A stretch of 5,632 nucleotides of DNA from an uncultured Gammaproteobacteria bacterium (GTDB lineage Bacteria; Pseudomonadota; Gammaproteobacteria; GCA-001735895). A model generated the notes under the pieces. That model was not told the origin of the DNA and searched no databases. It saw only the letters and a list, made by a program, of their open reading frames with translations. This document shows, piece by piece, positions 1 through 5,419 of the stretch. Both the position numbers and the translations under genes were made by a program. Position 1 is the stretch's first letter, and each line of letters starts with the position of its first letter. Where the stretch lies: contig CALJQI010000047.1 in NCBI GenBank assembly GCA_937980285.1, forward strand, positions 1 to 5,632. Direction: 5' to 3'.

Positions 1-267
1 CACGATCGCATCATCGTCGGCATGCTTTAGATGAAAGCGCTGGTAGTCGCCCACTTCGCGTTCGCAAATCTGGCAATCGTGCGCCCAGATCATGACGACA
101 ACCCATTTCCCTGGCTGGCGGTAATCATCGATGGTTTCGAAGCTGCCGGATTTCAGGTTTTGAAATAACGGCGAAGACGCGTTGACCACGGTCACCGCGG
201 AACACAGTAGCAGCGTCGCTAAAATCGATTTCAGGAATAAACCTGCTCGAGCAGGGAGAACGACCAT
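1..267 (-). CDS. TlpA/thioredoxin-like periplasmic protein, N-terminal part
   Basis: Only the first 89 codons lie in the window; the gene continues past the left edge. Translation from the ATG at 267 gives a signal peptide (hydrophobic core about residues 10-29, candidate cleavage after VVNA) and then the start of a thioredoxin fold. The strand KWVVVMIWAHDCQIC (about 54-68) carries the redox motif CxxC at Cys65 and Cys68, in the position of the WCxxC motif of TlpA/ResA-type reductases. The usual Pro inside the motif is absent (Cys-Gln-Ile-Cys). The start is supported by GGAGG at 277-273, five bases upstream. I infer an exported thiol-disulfide or peroxide-reducing protein. It follows the DsrE-family gene by 102 bp on the same strand with no clear promoter of its own, so it is probably reached by read-through. 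Substrate and partner cannot be told. Confidence 0.82.
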   Translation of the reverse strand, partial: MVVLPARAGLFLKSILATLLLCSAVTVVNASSPLFQNLKSGSFETIDDYRQPGKWVVVMIWAHDCQICEREVGDYQRFHLKHADDDAIV

Positions 268-304
268 CAAGACCTCCGAAATCCAAATCGAACTGGTCGA
301 TAAA

Positions 305-343
305 CAACTGCCGGCAAGCGAATTAACGCTGTGCCGGCAGTTG
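305..343 (-). terminator. Hairpin between DsrE-family and thioredoxin-like genes
   Basis: A perfect 12-bp inverted repeat (CAACTGCCGGCA at 305-316 with its complement at 332-343) is extended inward by AGCG/CGCT (317-320 with 327-330), leaving one bulged base at 331 and a six-base loop AATTAA. On the minus strand the hairpin lies 27 bases after the DsrE-family stop and is followed only by TTTAT. The stem is strong but the T tract is poor. It may be a leaky intrinsic terminator, or an mRNA-stabilising stem that sets the ratio of the two genes. Confidence 0.6.
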
Positions 344-369
344 GACTCCTACTATCGATCCGGGTTCAA

Positions 370-852
370 TCAGGGTTTGATATACGAATACCCCATGGCC
401 TGCAGTTTGGCAACCTCGGCGACACCGCTGGGCACGATATCGTCCTTGGCGACGTCGTACAGGTCAGTCTCGACATCCACCTTGCGGCCCCTGACCGTGT
501 TGGCGCAAACGTGGAAAGAAACCCCCTGCCCCTTCAGATCGGTTACCTTGGCCGTCATCTTATCGTCGGCGTTCGCGTGCTTGAACTTCTTTAGCTTGTC
601 CAACGAATCTGGTTCGAGCAACAGGGCCAGTCCGTTACCGTGCAACACGACCTTGAGATCGAGATTCTCGGCGCCGACAGCGTTGATGTGGTTCTGGATG
701 TTACGTAGAGCCCCAGCCTGTTGCTTCGGGTTATCGTAATTGATGTGGTAAACCACTTTCTGCTTGCCGTAACCCTCGGCCAGTGCCTGGCCCCCGAGTA
801 GAAAGCCCGAGATGATTACCACGGTTAGTAACAGTTTCGAAATTGATTTCAT
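370..852 (-). CDS. Periplasmic DsrE-family protein, single cysteine
   Basis: This 160-residue protein has a signal peptide (Lys at 2 and 6, hydrophobic core about 7-20, AxA-type site ALA|EG after residue 25). The mature part is a compact alpha/beta domain of DsrE/DsrF-like type: the first strand is KQKVVYHINYD (30-40), followed by an Asn/Gln/Ala-rich helix, the strand LKVVLHGNGLALLL (66-79) and VSFHVCANTV (111-120). Cys116 is the only cysteine and lies where this family usually has its conserved reactive Cys. Known DsrE/TusD-type proteins carry persulfide sulfur on such a Cys; that this exported version does so is inference. The SD GGAGGG (863-858) lies five bases before the ATG. The gene has its own upstream region with a palindrome and candidate promoter, and a hairpin lies downstream. 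A redox partnership with the next gene (thioredoxin-like) is plausible. Confidence 0.87.
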   Translation of the reverse strand: MKSISKLLLTVVIISGFLLGGQALAEGYGKQKVVYHINYDNPKQQAGALRNIQNHINAVGAENLDLKVVLHGNGLALLLEPDSLDKLKKFKHANADDKMTAKVTDLKGQGVSFHVCANTVRGRKVDVETDLYDVAKDDIVPSGVAEVAKLQAMGYSYIKP

Positions 853-883
853 AGTTTCCCTCCACAGGTATTTTCACCGTCGA

Positions 884-912
884 ACTATATGCCAAGCGGG
901 CTTGCAATATAA
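884..912 (-). promoter_or_regulatory. Candidate promoter of the DsrE-family gene
   Basis: On the minus strand, TATAGT (889-884) matches five of six positions of the sigma-70 -10 box. The hexamer 17 bases upstream (912-907, TTATAT) is a poor -35. The predicted start near 877 leaves an untranslated leader of about 25 bases. A weak -35 beside a good -10 is typical of an activator-dependent promoter, and a perfect palindrome abuts the -35. An additional short inverted repeat CAAGC-GG-GCTTG (893-904) lies in the spacer. Predicted by eye only. Confidence 0.42.
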
Positions 913-928
913 TTAGGGAATTCCCTAA
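913..928. promoter_or_regulatory. Perfect 16-bp palindrome, candidate operator
   Basis: TTAGGGAATTCCCTAA is identical on both strands with no spacer. It overlaps the TAG stop codon of the response regulator (927-925) and is centred about 43 bp upstream of the predicted transcription start of the DsrE-family gene, where class II activators usually bind. LuxR/FixJ-type regulators bind dyad sequences of about this size, so the adjacent regulator is the natural candidate. The cognate pairing is inferred, and I saw no second full copy in the window. Confidence 0.55.
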
Positions 929-1569
929 CCCCGACCGAGTCGGTCCTTTAAAATCAGGCAGATTTTAACCAGTTCGGACAGCGAACTGGCGGCGGTTTTT
1001 TCCATTACCCGGGCGCGATGCGCCTCGACCGTTTTTTCCGAAATACCGAGCTCGGCGGCTACCGCCTTATTGGTGAGGCCGTCGACCACGAGGCACATGA
1101 CTTCACGTTCACGCTCGGTCAGGTTTTCGATTGCATGCGCCGCGAGGCTTTTCTCGTGCTCGCTGCGGTCGATTTCGCGCCCGAGCGCGAGCGCCTCCTT
1201 GACGCAGGCCAGCAACTCGTCGTCGGAATAGGGTTTTTGCAGAAAATCGAATGCGCCCTGCTTCATCGCCCTGATCGCTACCGGCACGTCGGCGTGCCCG
1301 GTCAGGACGATGACCGGCATGCGGTTATTTCTCGCATTTAATTCGTCCTGCAGCTGCAGCCCACTCATGCCCGGCATGCGGATATCGACCGTGATACAAC
1401 CGACCCAGTGGCCCGACCAGCGCGCCAGAAAGTCCTCTGCCGAGTCAAATGCCTCGCTCTGGATACCCTCGGTGTCGAGCAGCCAGCACAGAGATTCCCG
1501 TGCCGACAAATCGTCATCGACGACGTACACTATTTGAAACGGATGGTCGCTAGCGGGCTGGCTGGTCAT
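925..1569 (-). CDS. FixJ/TtrR-type response regulator (REC + LuxR HTH)
   Basis: The protein has 214 residues, the usual length for FixJ-family regulators. The receiver domain (about 12-125) has the acidic pair Asp18/Asp19 in YVVDDD, phosphoacceptor Asp62 in VDIRMPGMSG, the switch Thr90 in VLTGHADV and Lys112 in QKPY, so it looks fully functional. The LuxR-type helix-turn-helix spans about 148-207, with LTEREREVMCLV and the recognition segment GISEKTVEAHRARVMEK. On phosphorylation such regulators dimerise and bind DNA dyads near promoters. The ATG overlaps the kinase stop codon as ATGA and has no convincing SD of its own, which implies translational coupling to the kinase. The group includes TtrR, TodT, StyR and FixJ. 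Assignment to TtrR rests mainly on the kinase partner, so no symbol is given. The palindrome overlapping its stop codon is a candidate target. Confidence 0.93.
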   Translation of the reverse strand: MTSQPASDHPFQIVYVVDDDLSARESLCWLLDTEGIQSEAFDSAEDFLARWSGHWVGCITVDIRMPGMSGLQLQDELNARNNRMPVIVLTGHADVPVAIRAMKQGAFDFLQKPYSDDELLACVKEALALGREIDRSEHEKSLAAHAIENLTEREREVMCLVVDGLTNKAVAAELGISEKTVEAHRARVMEKTAASSLSELVKICLILKDRLGRG

Positions 1570-3422
1570 TTTATCGGCAAGGTGAAGCGGATCGTCGGCA
1601 ACTGCTCCTGGTTCAGCAGGTACTCGATTGTGCCACCATGGGATTCGACGATCGAGCGACTGATCGACAGGCCCATGCCCATGCCCTCCGACTTGGTCGT
1701 GAAAAACGGATCGAACAGACGCTCGGCTACCTCCGCCGAAAGCCGAGGGCCGGTATCGCTGATGGCGACGGCAACATAACGCGAATCGAGTTGACTCACG
1801 TCGACGATAATCTTCTTCCCCGCCGAGCCGCTGTTGGTGCCCTGCAGCGCATCGATAGCATTCAACAGCAGGTTGACCACCACCTGTTCGATCTGGATTC
1901 GGTCTGCATGAATCCTGTGCACGTTAGGCGCAAAGCTGACTTCGACCGCGATCTGCTGCTGCCTCAATTTCGAACGCAACAGCTCGAGCGCCGGATCGAT
2001 GCAATCGCGAATGGCAATATCTCTCTGCCTCAATTCTTCGCGCTTGATGAACTGGCGCAGGCCCTTGATGATATCGGCGGCGCGCCGCGCATCGTTACCG
2101 GCCTTGACGATGGCATCGCGCAGCGCCTCGCGGTCGCCATCGTTCTTTTGCAGCAGGCGCAGGCAGCCCGAGGTGTAATTCAGGATCGCGGTCAGCGGCT
2201 GGTTTAGCTCGTGCGCGATGCCGGCAGCCATCTCGCCCATGCTGTTGACCCGCGCAATGTGCGCGAGCTGGGTCTGGTGCTCCTGCTCACGCCGGTTAAT
2301 CTCAGCCCTGACGATCAGGAACAGCAGCGCCAGCAACGCCGAAACCAGGGTCAGGCTGAACAAGATCCAGCCCTTGTATTCGCGCCAGATGGCGGCCAGA
2401 CCCGGTCTACTCAGGTTAGCGTAGGGACCAATTTCGAGTTCGCGAAAGAGATCGTGCACCGGGCCGTAGTCGAGCGGAATCGTCCAACCGGCGACAAACG
2501 TCTGTCGCGCCGGCTCGCTTTCGGGTTCCATTTCGAGCAGCGCGACGGCAACTCGCTGCGCCAGTTTTTCCGGGGTCGTTCGCGCCTTGGCGAAGGGCCA
2601 CTCGGGATACAGGCGTGTGCTGTGCAGAAACGGAAACGTTTCGCTGTCGCGCGCACCCAGCACCTTGACCTGGCCGATATCAATCATGCCGTCGGCGGCC
2701 ATGCGCTCGAGCGTGCCGCTGCGCACCGTGCCGACGTCGATCCTGCCCTCGATCACCGAGTGCACGATATCGTCCTGCGGAAAACCGATGAAACGCAGGC
2801 GGCTGAGGTCGGAAAACGGATCGATACCGGTATCAATCAGTTCCCGCCAGGCCATCTGAAAGCCGCCGAAGGCGTTCTTGCTGACCGCCATCATCGAGTT
2901 TCCGGCGATATCCTCGAGCCGGTTCAGGTCCTTTTGCCCGGCGCGAGTGAATATGACGGCGCCGAACTGGGTGAATTCCCGGCCCAGGTGGCGCACCTTA
3001 AGCGTCGCCAGGCGCGAGATACCGTAGGCATTCTCCAGTACGACGTAATTGCCGGTGTTGGTCAGGATAAAGTCGAGCCGATCGTTCGCGACCTCGGTTG
3101 ACATGCCGTCGAGGCTTAGCGGAACGATCTCGAAGCGATAACCGTCGACGCGTTCACCGAGATACCGCGCGGTCGGCGACCAGCGCTCGATGGCGTCGTC
3201 TTCACCGCGAAATGCAAGCACCCCGATCTTCAGCTCGACCGGATCTTCGCCGGCATTAGCGAAAGCGTTTACCAACAGCCAGGCGATCGCGAAACCCGCG
3301 CACAATAGCCGCCCCAGGCCAGAATTCCCCGGTGCCCGTCTGCGCCCGGCCCAACCGCTATCGGCACAGCGCTGCCGCAGCGCGACCCTAGTCGGATTCC
3401 GGATAAGCTTCCTCGTCCGCAT
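1566..3422 (-). CDS. Sensor histidine kinase with PhnD-like periplasmic domain (TtrS-like)
   Basis: The protein has 618 residues. An unusually long basic N-terminal region (1-36) precedes a signal-type segment (about 38-57, AxA site ANA|GED). A PhnD-like substrate-binding domain follows (about 62-340: VELKIGVLAFRG, DFILTNTGNYVVLE, RIDVGTVRSGTLERM), then one membrane segment (about 352-371). The cytoplasmic kinase has His404 in GIAHELNQPL, the N box NLLLNAIDAL (Asn521), F box DPFFTTK (571-577) and G2 box GMGMGL (580-585). TtrS, the tetrathionate sensor, has the same order of domains; the ligand here is unknown. The mature periplasmic domain contains no cysteine. The G1 box reads DTGPR (556-560) where DTGPG is usual. 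The ATG at 3422 lies inside the upstream dehydrogenase gene with only a weak GGTGG ahead. No better start is visible in frame before the signal segment, although a TTG occurs at codon 40. It probably autophosphorylates and passes phosphate to the next gene's product. Confidence 0.9.
   Translation of the reverse strand: MRTRKLIRNPTRVALRQRCADSGWAGRRRAPGNSGLGRLLCAGFAIAWLLVNAFANAGEDPVELKIGVLAFRGEDDAIERWSPTARYLGERVDGYRFEIVPLSLDGMSTEVANDRLDFILTNTGNYVVLENAYGISRLATLKVRHLGREFTQFGAVIFTRAGQKDLNRLEDIAGNSMMAVSKNAFGGFQMAWRELIDTGIDPFSDLSRLRFIGFPQDDIVHSVIEGRIDVGTVRSGTLERMAADGMIDIGQVKVLGARDSETFPFLHSTRLYPEWPFAKARTTPEKLAQRVAVALLEMEPESEPARQTFVAGWTIPLDYGPVHDLFRELEIGPYANLSRPGLAAIWREYKGWILFSLTLVSALLALLFLIVRAEINRREQEHQTQLAHIARVNSMGEMAAGIAHELNQPLTAILNYTSGCLRLLQKNDGDREALRDAIVKAGNDARRAADIIKGLRQFIKREELRQRDIAIRDCIDPALELLRSKLRQQQIAVEVSFAPNVHRIHADRIQIEQVVVNLLLNAIDALQGTNSGSAGKKIIVDVSQLDSRYVAVAISDTGPRLSAEVAERLFDPFFTTKSEGMGMGLSISRSIVESHGGTIEYLLNQEQLPTIRFTLPIK
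3369..3383. other. Short GC-rich inverted repeat just after the dehydrogenase stop
   Basis: GCGCTG-CCG-CAGCGC forms a 6-bp stem with a three-base loop, five bases beyond the dehydrogenase TAG and inside the 5' part of the kinase reading frame. It has no following T tract, so it is not a normal intrinsic terminator. It may slow processive ribosomes or polymerase between the two overlapping genes, or be chance in GC-rich coding DNA. Confidence 0.2.
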
Positions 3423-4902
3423 ACGGAAACCACCAGAAGTCCTGGGTGCCGCAATTCGGATCGAGCCAGACGAACTTGGTCTTGCGGAAAGTCTCCAGAC
3501 CCTCGGGGCCGAGCTGACGCCCCATGCCGCTCATCTTGGTGCCGCCAAAGGGCCCGGCATCGTTGTCCAGCAGCGGTGCGTTAACCCAGACCATGCCGCC
3601 ATCGAGCTCCTCCGAGGCACGGATACTCTCGCGCATATCCATGGTGTAGAGGCAGGCGCCGAGCCCGTAGTTCGAATTATTGGCATACTCGAGCGCCTGG
3701 TCGAAGCTTTCAACCTTGCAGATCGGGGCTACCGGCCCGAAGCTTTCGTTATTGAAGATGTCCATCTCTGGATTGCAATCGGTGAGGATCGTCGGCTCGA
3801 CGAACCAGCCCTTGTCGAGCCCGTCCGGGCGCCCACCGCCAAGCTGCACTTTGGCACCCTGCTCCTGCGCGTGTGCCAGCACGCCTTCGTAGCGGCTGCG
3901 CTCCTTTTCCGCGACCATCGGGCCCATCTCGACCTTGTCCAGGCCATTGCCGATCCGGATCTTCTTCGCCTCCTCGGTCATTTTTTCGACGAACTCGTCG
4001 TGTACGTCCTGGTGCACGAAGAAACGCTCGGCGGAGACGCAGATCTGGCCGCAGTTCATGTAGGCGGAAAACGCCGCGCCGCGCGCGACCACGTCGAGCG
4101 GCGCCGACGGCATGACGATGAACGGGTCGTTACCCGAGGTTTCGATCAAAGTCGGCTTCATCATCTCACCGCACTTGGCGGCAATCGCCTTGCCGGTCGG
4201 TACGCTGCCGGTAAAAGCGATCATATTGGTGCGCGGATGTTCCACCAGCTGACGTCCGGCATCGCCGGCGCCGGTCAACACCTGGAACAGGCCGGGCGGC
4301 AAGTGCCGGTTAAAGGGCTCGGCGAACATCAGCGTGGTAATCGAGGTGTACTCGGACGGCTTTGCAATAACCGCGTTGCCGCAGGCAAGCGCCGCGGCGC
4401 CTTCCCAGGCGAGCAGCGTCATCGGGTAATTAAACGGCTGAATCGAAACCACCACGCCCAGCGGCAGCTTCAGAGTGTAGTTCAGATGCCCTTCCACCGC
4501 CGGGCCCATGACGCGGCCAATGTCGGTGCGGCCGGTTTCGGCATAGTAACGAATCGCCGACACCGACCAGTCGACCTCGTCGGCGGACTCCTTGTAGGGC
4601 TTGCCCATTTCACGCGTCAGCGCCTCTGCCAATTGCGGCTTCATCGCCAACAGGTCGTTGGCGACCTCGTGCATGATCTCGGAGCGCTCCAGCGCGCTCA
4701 TGCGCCACCACTTCTTCGACGCCGCGTGAGCGATGTCGACCGCGACATCGACCTCGGCGGCAGTGGTCTCGGCAATCTCGGCGATCACGTTTTCGGTGGC
4801 GGGATCGATAACATCCCTGCTTTCGGTCGCCTCGCTGCGGCGGAACTCGCCATCCAGCAAAATAGTATGACTCTTATGGTCAAATTCGGTTAAAACGCCC
4901 AC
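3388..4902 (-). CDS. NAD(P)-dependent aldehyde dehydrogenase, substrate unassigned
   Basis: The 504-residue protein covers the full length of the aldehyde dehydrogenase superfamily and oxidises an aldehyde to the acid with NAD(P)+. Visible residues are the oxyanion Asn158 in PFNYP, cofactor-binding Lys181 and Glu184 in AKPSE (Glu here favours NAD), the Rossmann-type loop TGSVPTGK (231-238), general base Glu254, nucleophile Cys288 in NCGQICVSAER, and Glu386 in ESFGP. The segment around the base reads ETSGNDPFIV, where most betaine- and succinate-semialdehyde-type enzymes have ELGGK. An aromatic-acidic tail, FWWFPYADEEAYPESD, ends the protein. The start is GTG, supported by GGGAGG (4913-4908) five bases upstream. 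There is no signal peptide, so it is cytosolic. It is the first gene before the two-component pair and its end overlaps the kinase gene by 35 bp, implying one transcript. The substrate cannot be read from the sequence. Confidence 0.94.
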   Translation of the reverse strand: MGVLTEFDHKSHTILLDGEFRRSEATESRDVIDPATENVIAEIAETTAAEVDVAVDIAHAASKKWWRMSALERSEIMHEVANDLLAMKPQLAEALTREMGKPYKESADEVDWSVSAIRYYAETGRTDIGRVMGPAVEGHLNYTLKLPLGVVVSIQPFNYPMTLLAWEGAAALACGNAVIAKPSEYTSITTLMFAEPFNRHLPPGLFQVLTGAGDAGRQLVEHPRTNMIAFTGSVPTGKAIAAKCGEMMKPTLIETSGNDPFIVMPSAPLDVVARGAAFSAYMNCGQICVSAERFFVHQDVHDEFVEKMTEEAKKIRIGNGLDKVEMGPMVAEKERSRYEGVLAHAQEQGAKVQLGGGRPDGLDKGWFVEPTILTDCNPEMDIFNNESFGPVAPICKVESFDQALEYANNSNYGLGACLYTMDMRESIRASEELDGGMVWVNAPLLDNDAGPFGGTKMSGMGRQLGPEGLETFRKTKFVWLDPNCGTQDFWWFPYADEEAYPESD

Positions 4903-4934
4903 GTTCGCCTCCCGGTGAATTACTTAGCAGGCAT

Positions 4935-4964
4935 AAGATACATGTTTCTCGCAGAGATTGGCAA
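4935..4964 (-). promoter_or_regulatory. Candidate promoter of the dehydrogenase / two-component operon
   Basis: On the minus strand, TTGCCA (4964-4959, five of six matches to the -35 consensus) is separated by 18 bp from TATCTT (4940-4935, four of six). The predicted start near 4928 leaves a leader of about 26 bases that carries the GGGAGG SD. It lies between the strong terminator at 4974-5022 and the GTG start, the only non-coding stretch available for a promoter. Predicted by eye. Confidence 0.42.
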
Positions 4965-4972
4965 ACCGCCAA
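4958..4972. promoter_or_regulatory. Inverted repeat overlapping the -35 of the dehydrogenase promoter
   Basis: TTGGC-AAACC-GCCAA is a 5-bp inverted repeat with a five-base centre. It covers the candidate -35 box, where a repressor or activator would act. The arms are short, and part of it belongs to a 12-bp direct repeat found again at 5032-5043, so regulatory meaning is uncertain. Confidence 0.25.
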
Positions 4973-4973
4973 T

Positions 4974-5022
4974 AAAAAGGGCCGCGGGATATTTTCCGAA
5001 AAAATATCCCGCGGCCCTTTTT
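4974..5022. terminator. Strong bidirectional intrinsic terminator
   Basis: A perfect 22-bp stem (4974-4995 with 5001-5022) encloses a five-base loop CCGAA. The stem has a GC core (GGGCCGCGGGATA) flanked by A and T runs, so each strand ends the stem in TTTTT. On the minus strand it starts five bases after the stop codon of the small gene at 5028 and ends transcription before the dehydrogenase promoter. The T run on the plus strand would also stop any antisense transcription arriving from the dehydrogenase side. Confidence 0.93.
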
Positions 5023-5027
5023 CGAAT

Positions 5028-5276
5028 TTAAAGATTGGCAAACTGGCGCAGCAGGGTGCTGAAAAGATTGCCGCGTGACTCCTGCTTGTTAGCGCCGCGA
5101 CGTATTGTGTCAATTTCGCCTGCGTCGTGTCGCGATGGATGGATCAACGGGTCGCTGATAATGCTTTCTACACCCCGGGCGAACAAAAGGGCGGGATTTT
5201 CGATGCTGACTCTGTGATTTCTGATTTTTCTCATTTCGACTGCCTCGTTGCGGTTTGTGGTTTCGACGATTGCCAT
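5028..5276 (-). CDS. Small hypothetical protein (82 or 68 residues)
   Basis: I do not recognise this protein. The longest form starts at the ATG at 5276 (82 residues). An internal ATG at 5234 gives 68 residues beginning MRKIRNHRVSIENPALLFA and has GAGG (5246-5243) eight bases upstream, so it is at least as good a start. The sequence is soluble and charged, with a possible amphipathic segment around PALLFARGVESII and a C-terminal stretch GNLFSTLLRQFANL. There is no signal peptide, membrane segment or cysteine. The strongest argument for a real gene is its position: its TAA is followed after five bases by an excellent terminator. Against it, another ATG with a good SD (AAGGGA before 5289) opens a different, Arg-rich frame of 59 codons across the same DNA. 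It is transcribed away from the SARP-like regulator from the shared AT-rich region. Confidence 0.45.
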   Translation of the reverse strand: MAIVETTNRNEAVEMRKIRNHRVSIENPALLFARGVESIISDPLIHPSRHDAGEIDTIRRGANKQESRGNLFSTLLRQFANL

Positions 5277-5354
5277 TCTCGTCAGCCATCGTTAATTCCC
5301 TTGCCGAATCGCGTTAAATCGCCCAAAATAAACATTAAAAAATCATTAAACTTT

Positions 5355-5394
5355 ATAAGTATTTGATAAGTATATATTTTTAGTTAAGAAGTAT
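5355..5394 (+). repeat. Three phased A(T/G)AAGTAT repeats, candidate regulator site
   Basis: ATAAGTAT occurs at 5355-5362 and 5366-5373, and AGAAGTAT at 5387-5394, all in the same orientation with steps of 11 and 21 bp, about one and two helical turns. OmpR-like winged-helix domains of the SARP class are known to bind short direct repeats spaced by 11 or 22 bp near the -35. The gene just downstream encodes such a domain, so autoregulation is possible. The AT-rich background makes chance repeats more likely. Confidence 0.35.
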
Positions 5395-5405
5395 TTAGAA
5401 AATTC

Positions 5406-5419
5406 GCTTCCGGGGAAGC
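5406..5419 (+). promoter_or_regulatory. Inverted repeat containing the SD of the SARP-like gene
   Basis: GCTTCC-GG-GGAAGC is a perfect 14-base inverted repeat ending three bases before the ATG at 5423. Its right half holds the only plausible SD (GGGGAAG, 5412-5418). In RNA it can fold into a 5-bp stem with a CGGG loop that would partly hide the SD; in DNA it could be a small operator. Confidence 0.4.

Larger units (their letters stand above)
4955..5043. repeat. 12-bp direct repeat flanking the terminator
   Basis: AGATTGGCAAAC occurs at 4955-4966 and again at 5032-5043, 77 bp apart, on either side of the terminator hairpin. The right copy encodes the last residues of the small minus-strand protein (in QFANL) and its TAA begins just beyond it. 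The left copy lies in the dehydrogenase promoter region. This may be a trace of a small duplication or of a past insertion or deletion around the hairpin. Confidence 0.5.

Noticed and set aside
182..739. Plus-strand open frame across the thioredoxin-like and DsrE-family genes
   Set aside because: It spans two minus-strand genes and their hairpin, has no SD, and looks like a shadow frame.
2211..3101. Plus-strand open frame opposite the kinase sensor domain
   Set aside because: No domain pattern, composition typical of an antisense frame, and it covers DNA that clearly encodes the PhnD-like domain.
3190..4893. Long plus-strand open frame of 567 codons opposite the dehydrogenase
   Set aside because: It is rich in Arg, His and Ala without any recognisable domain and runs antisense to a dehydrogenase with all its catalytic motifs. 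Long antisense frames are common in GC-rich genes.
4880..5113. Minus-strand frame of 77 codons across the terminator
   Set aside because: It would be translated through a strong intrinsic terminator, begins at TTG without SD, and overlaps the better-placed small gene in another frame.
5110..5289. Minus-strand Arg-rich frame of 59 codons with SD AAGGGA
   Set aside because: Nearly devoid of hydrophobic residues and stops well short of the terminator. Not annotated as a gene, but kept as an alternative in the small-gene finding because its SD is good.
5294..5301. AATTCCCT, matching half of the palindrome at 913-928
   Set aside because: Only one half-site, and it coincides with a Shine-Dalgarno sequence on the opposite strand, which explains it more simply.
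5127..5366. Plus-strand frame of 79 codons opposite the small hypothetical gene
   Set aside because: It has a GTG start without SD and reads on into the AT-rich promoter region with a low-complexity end. The minus-strand frame is better supported by the terminator.
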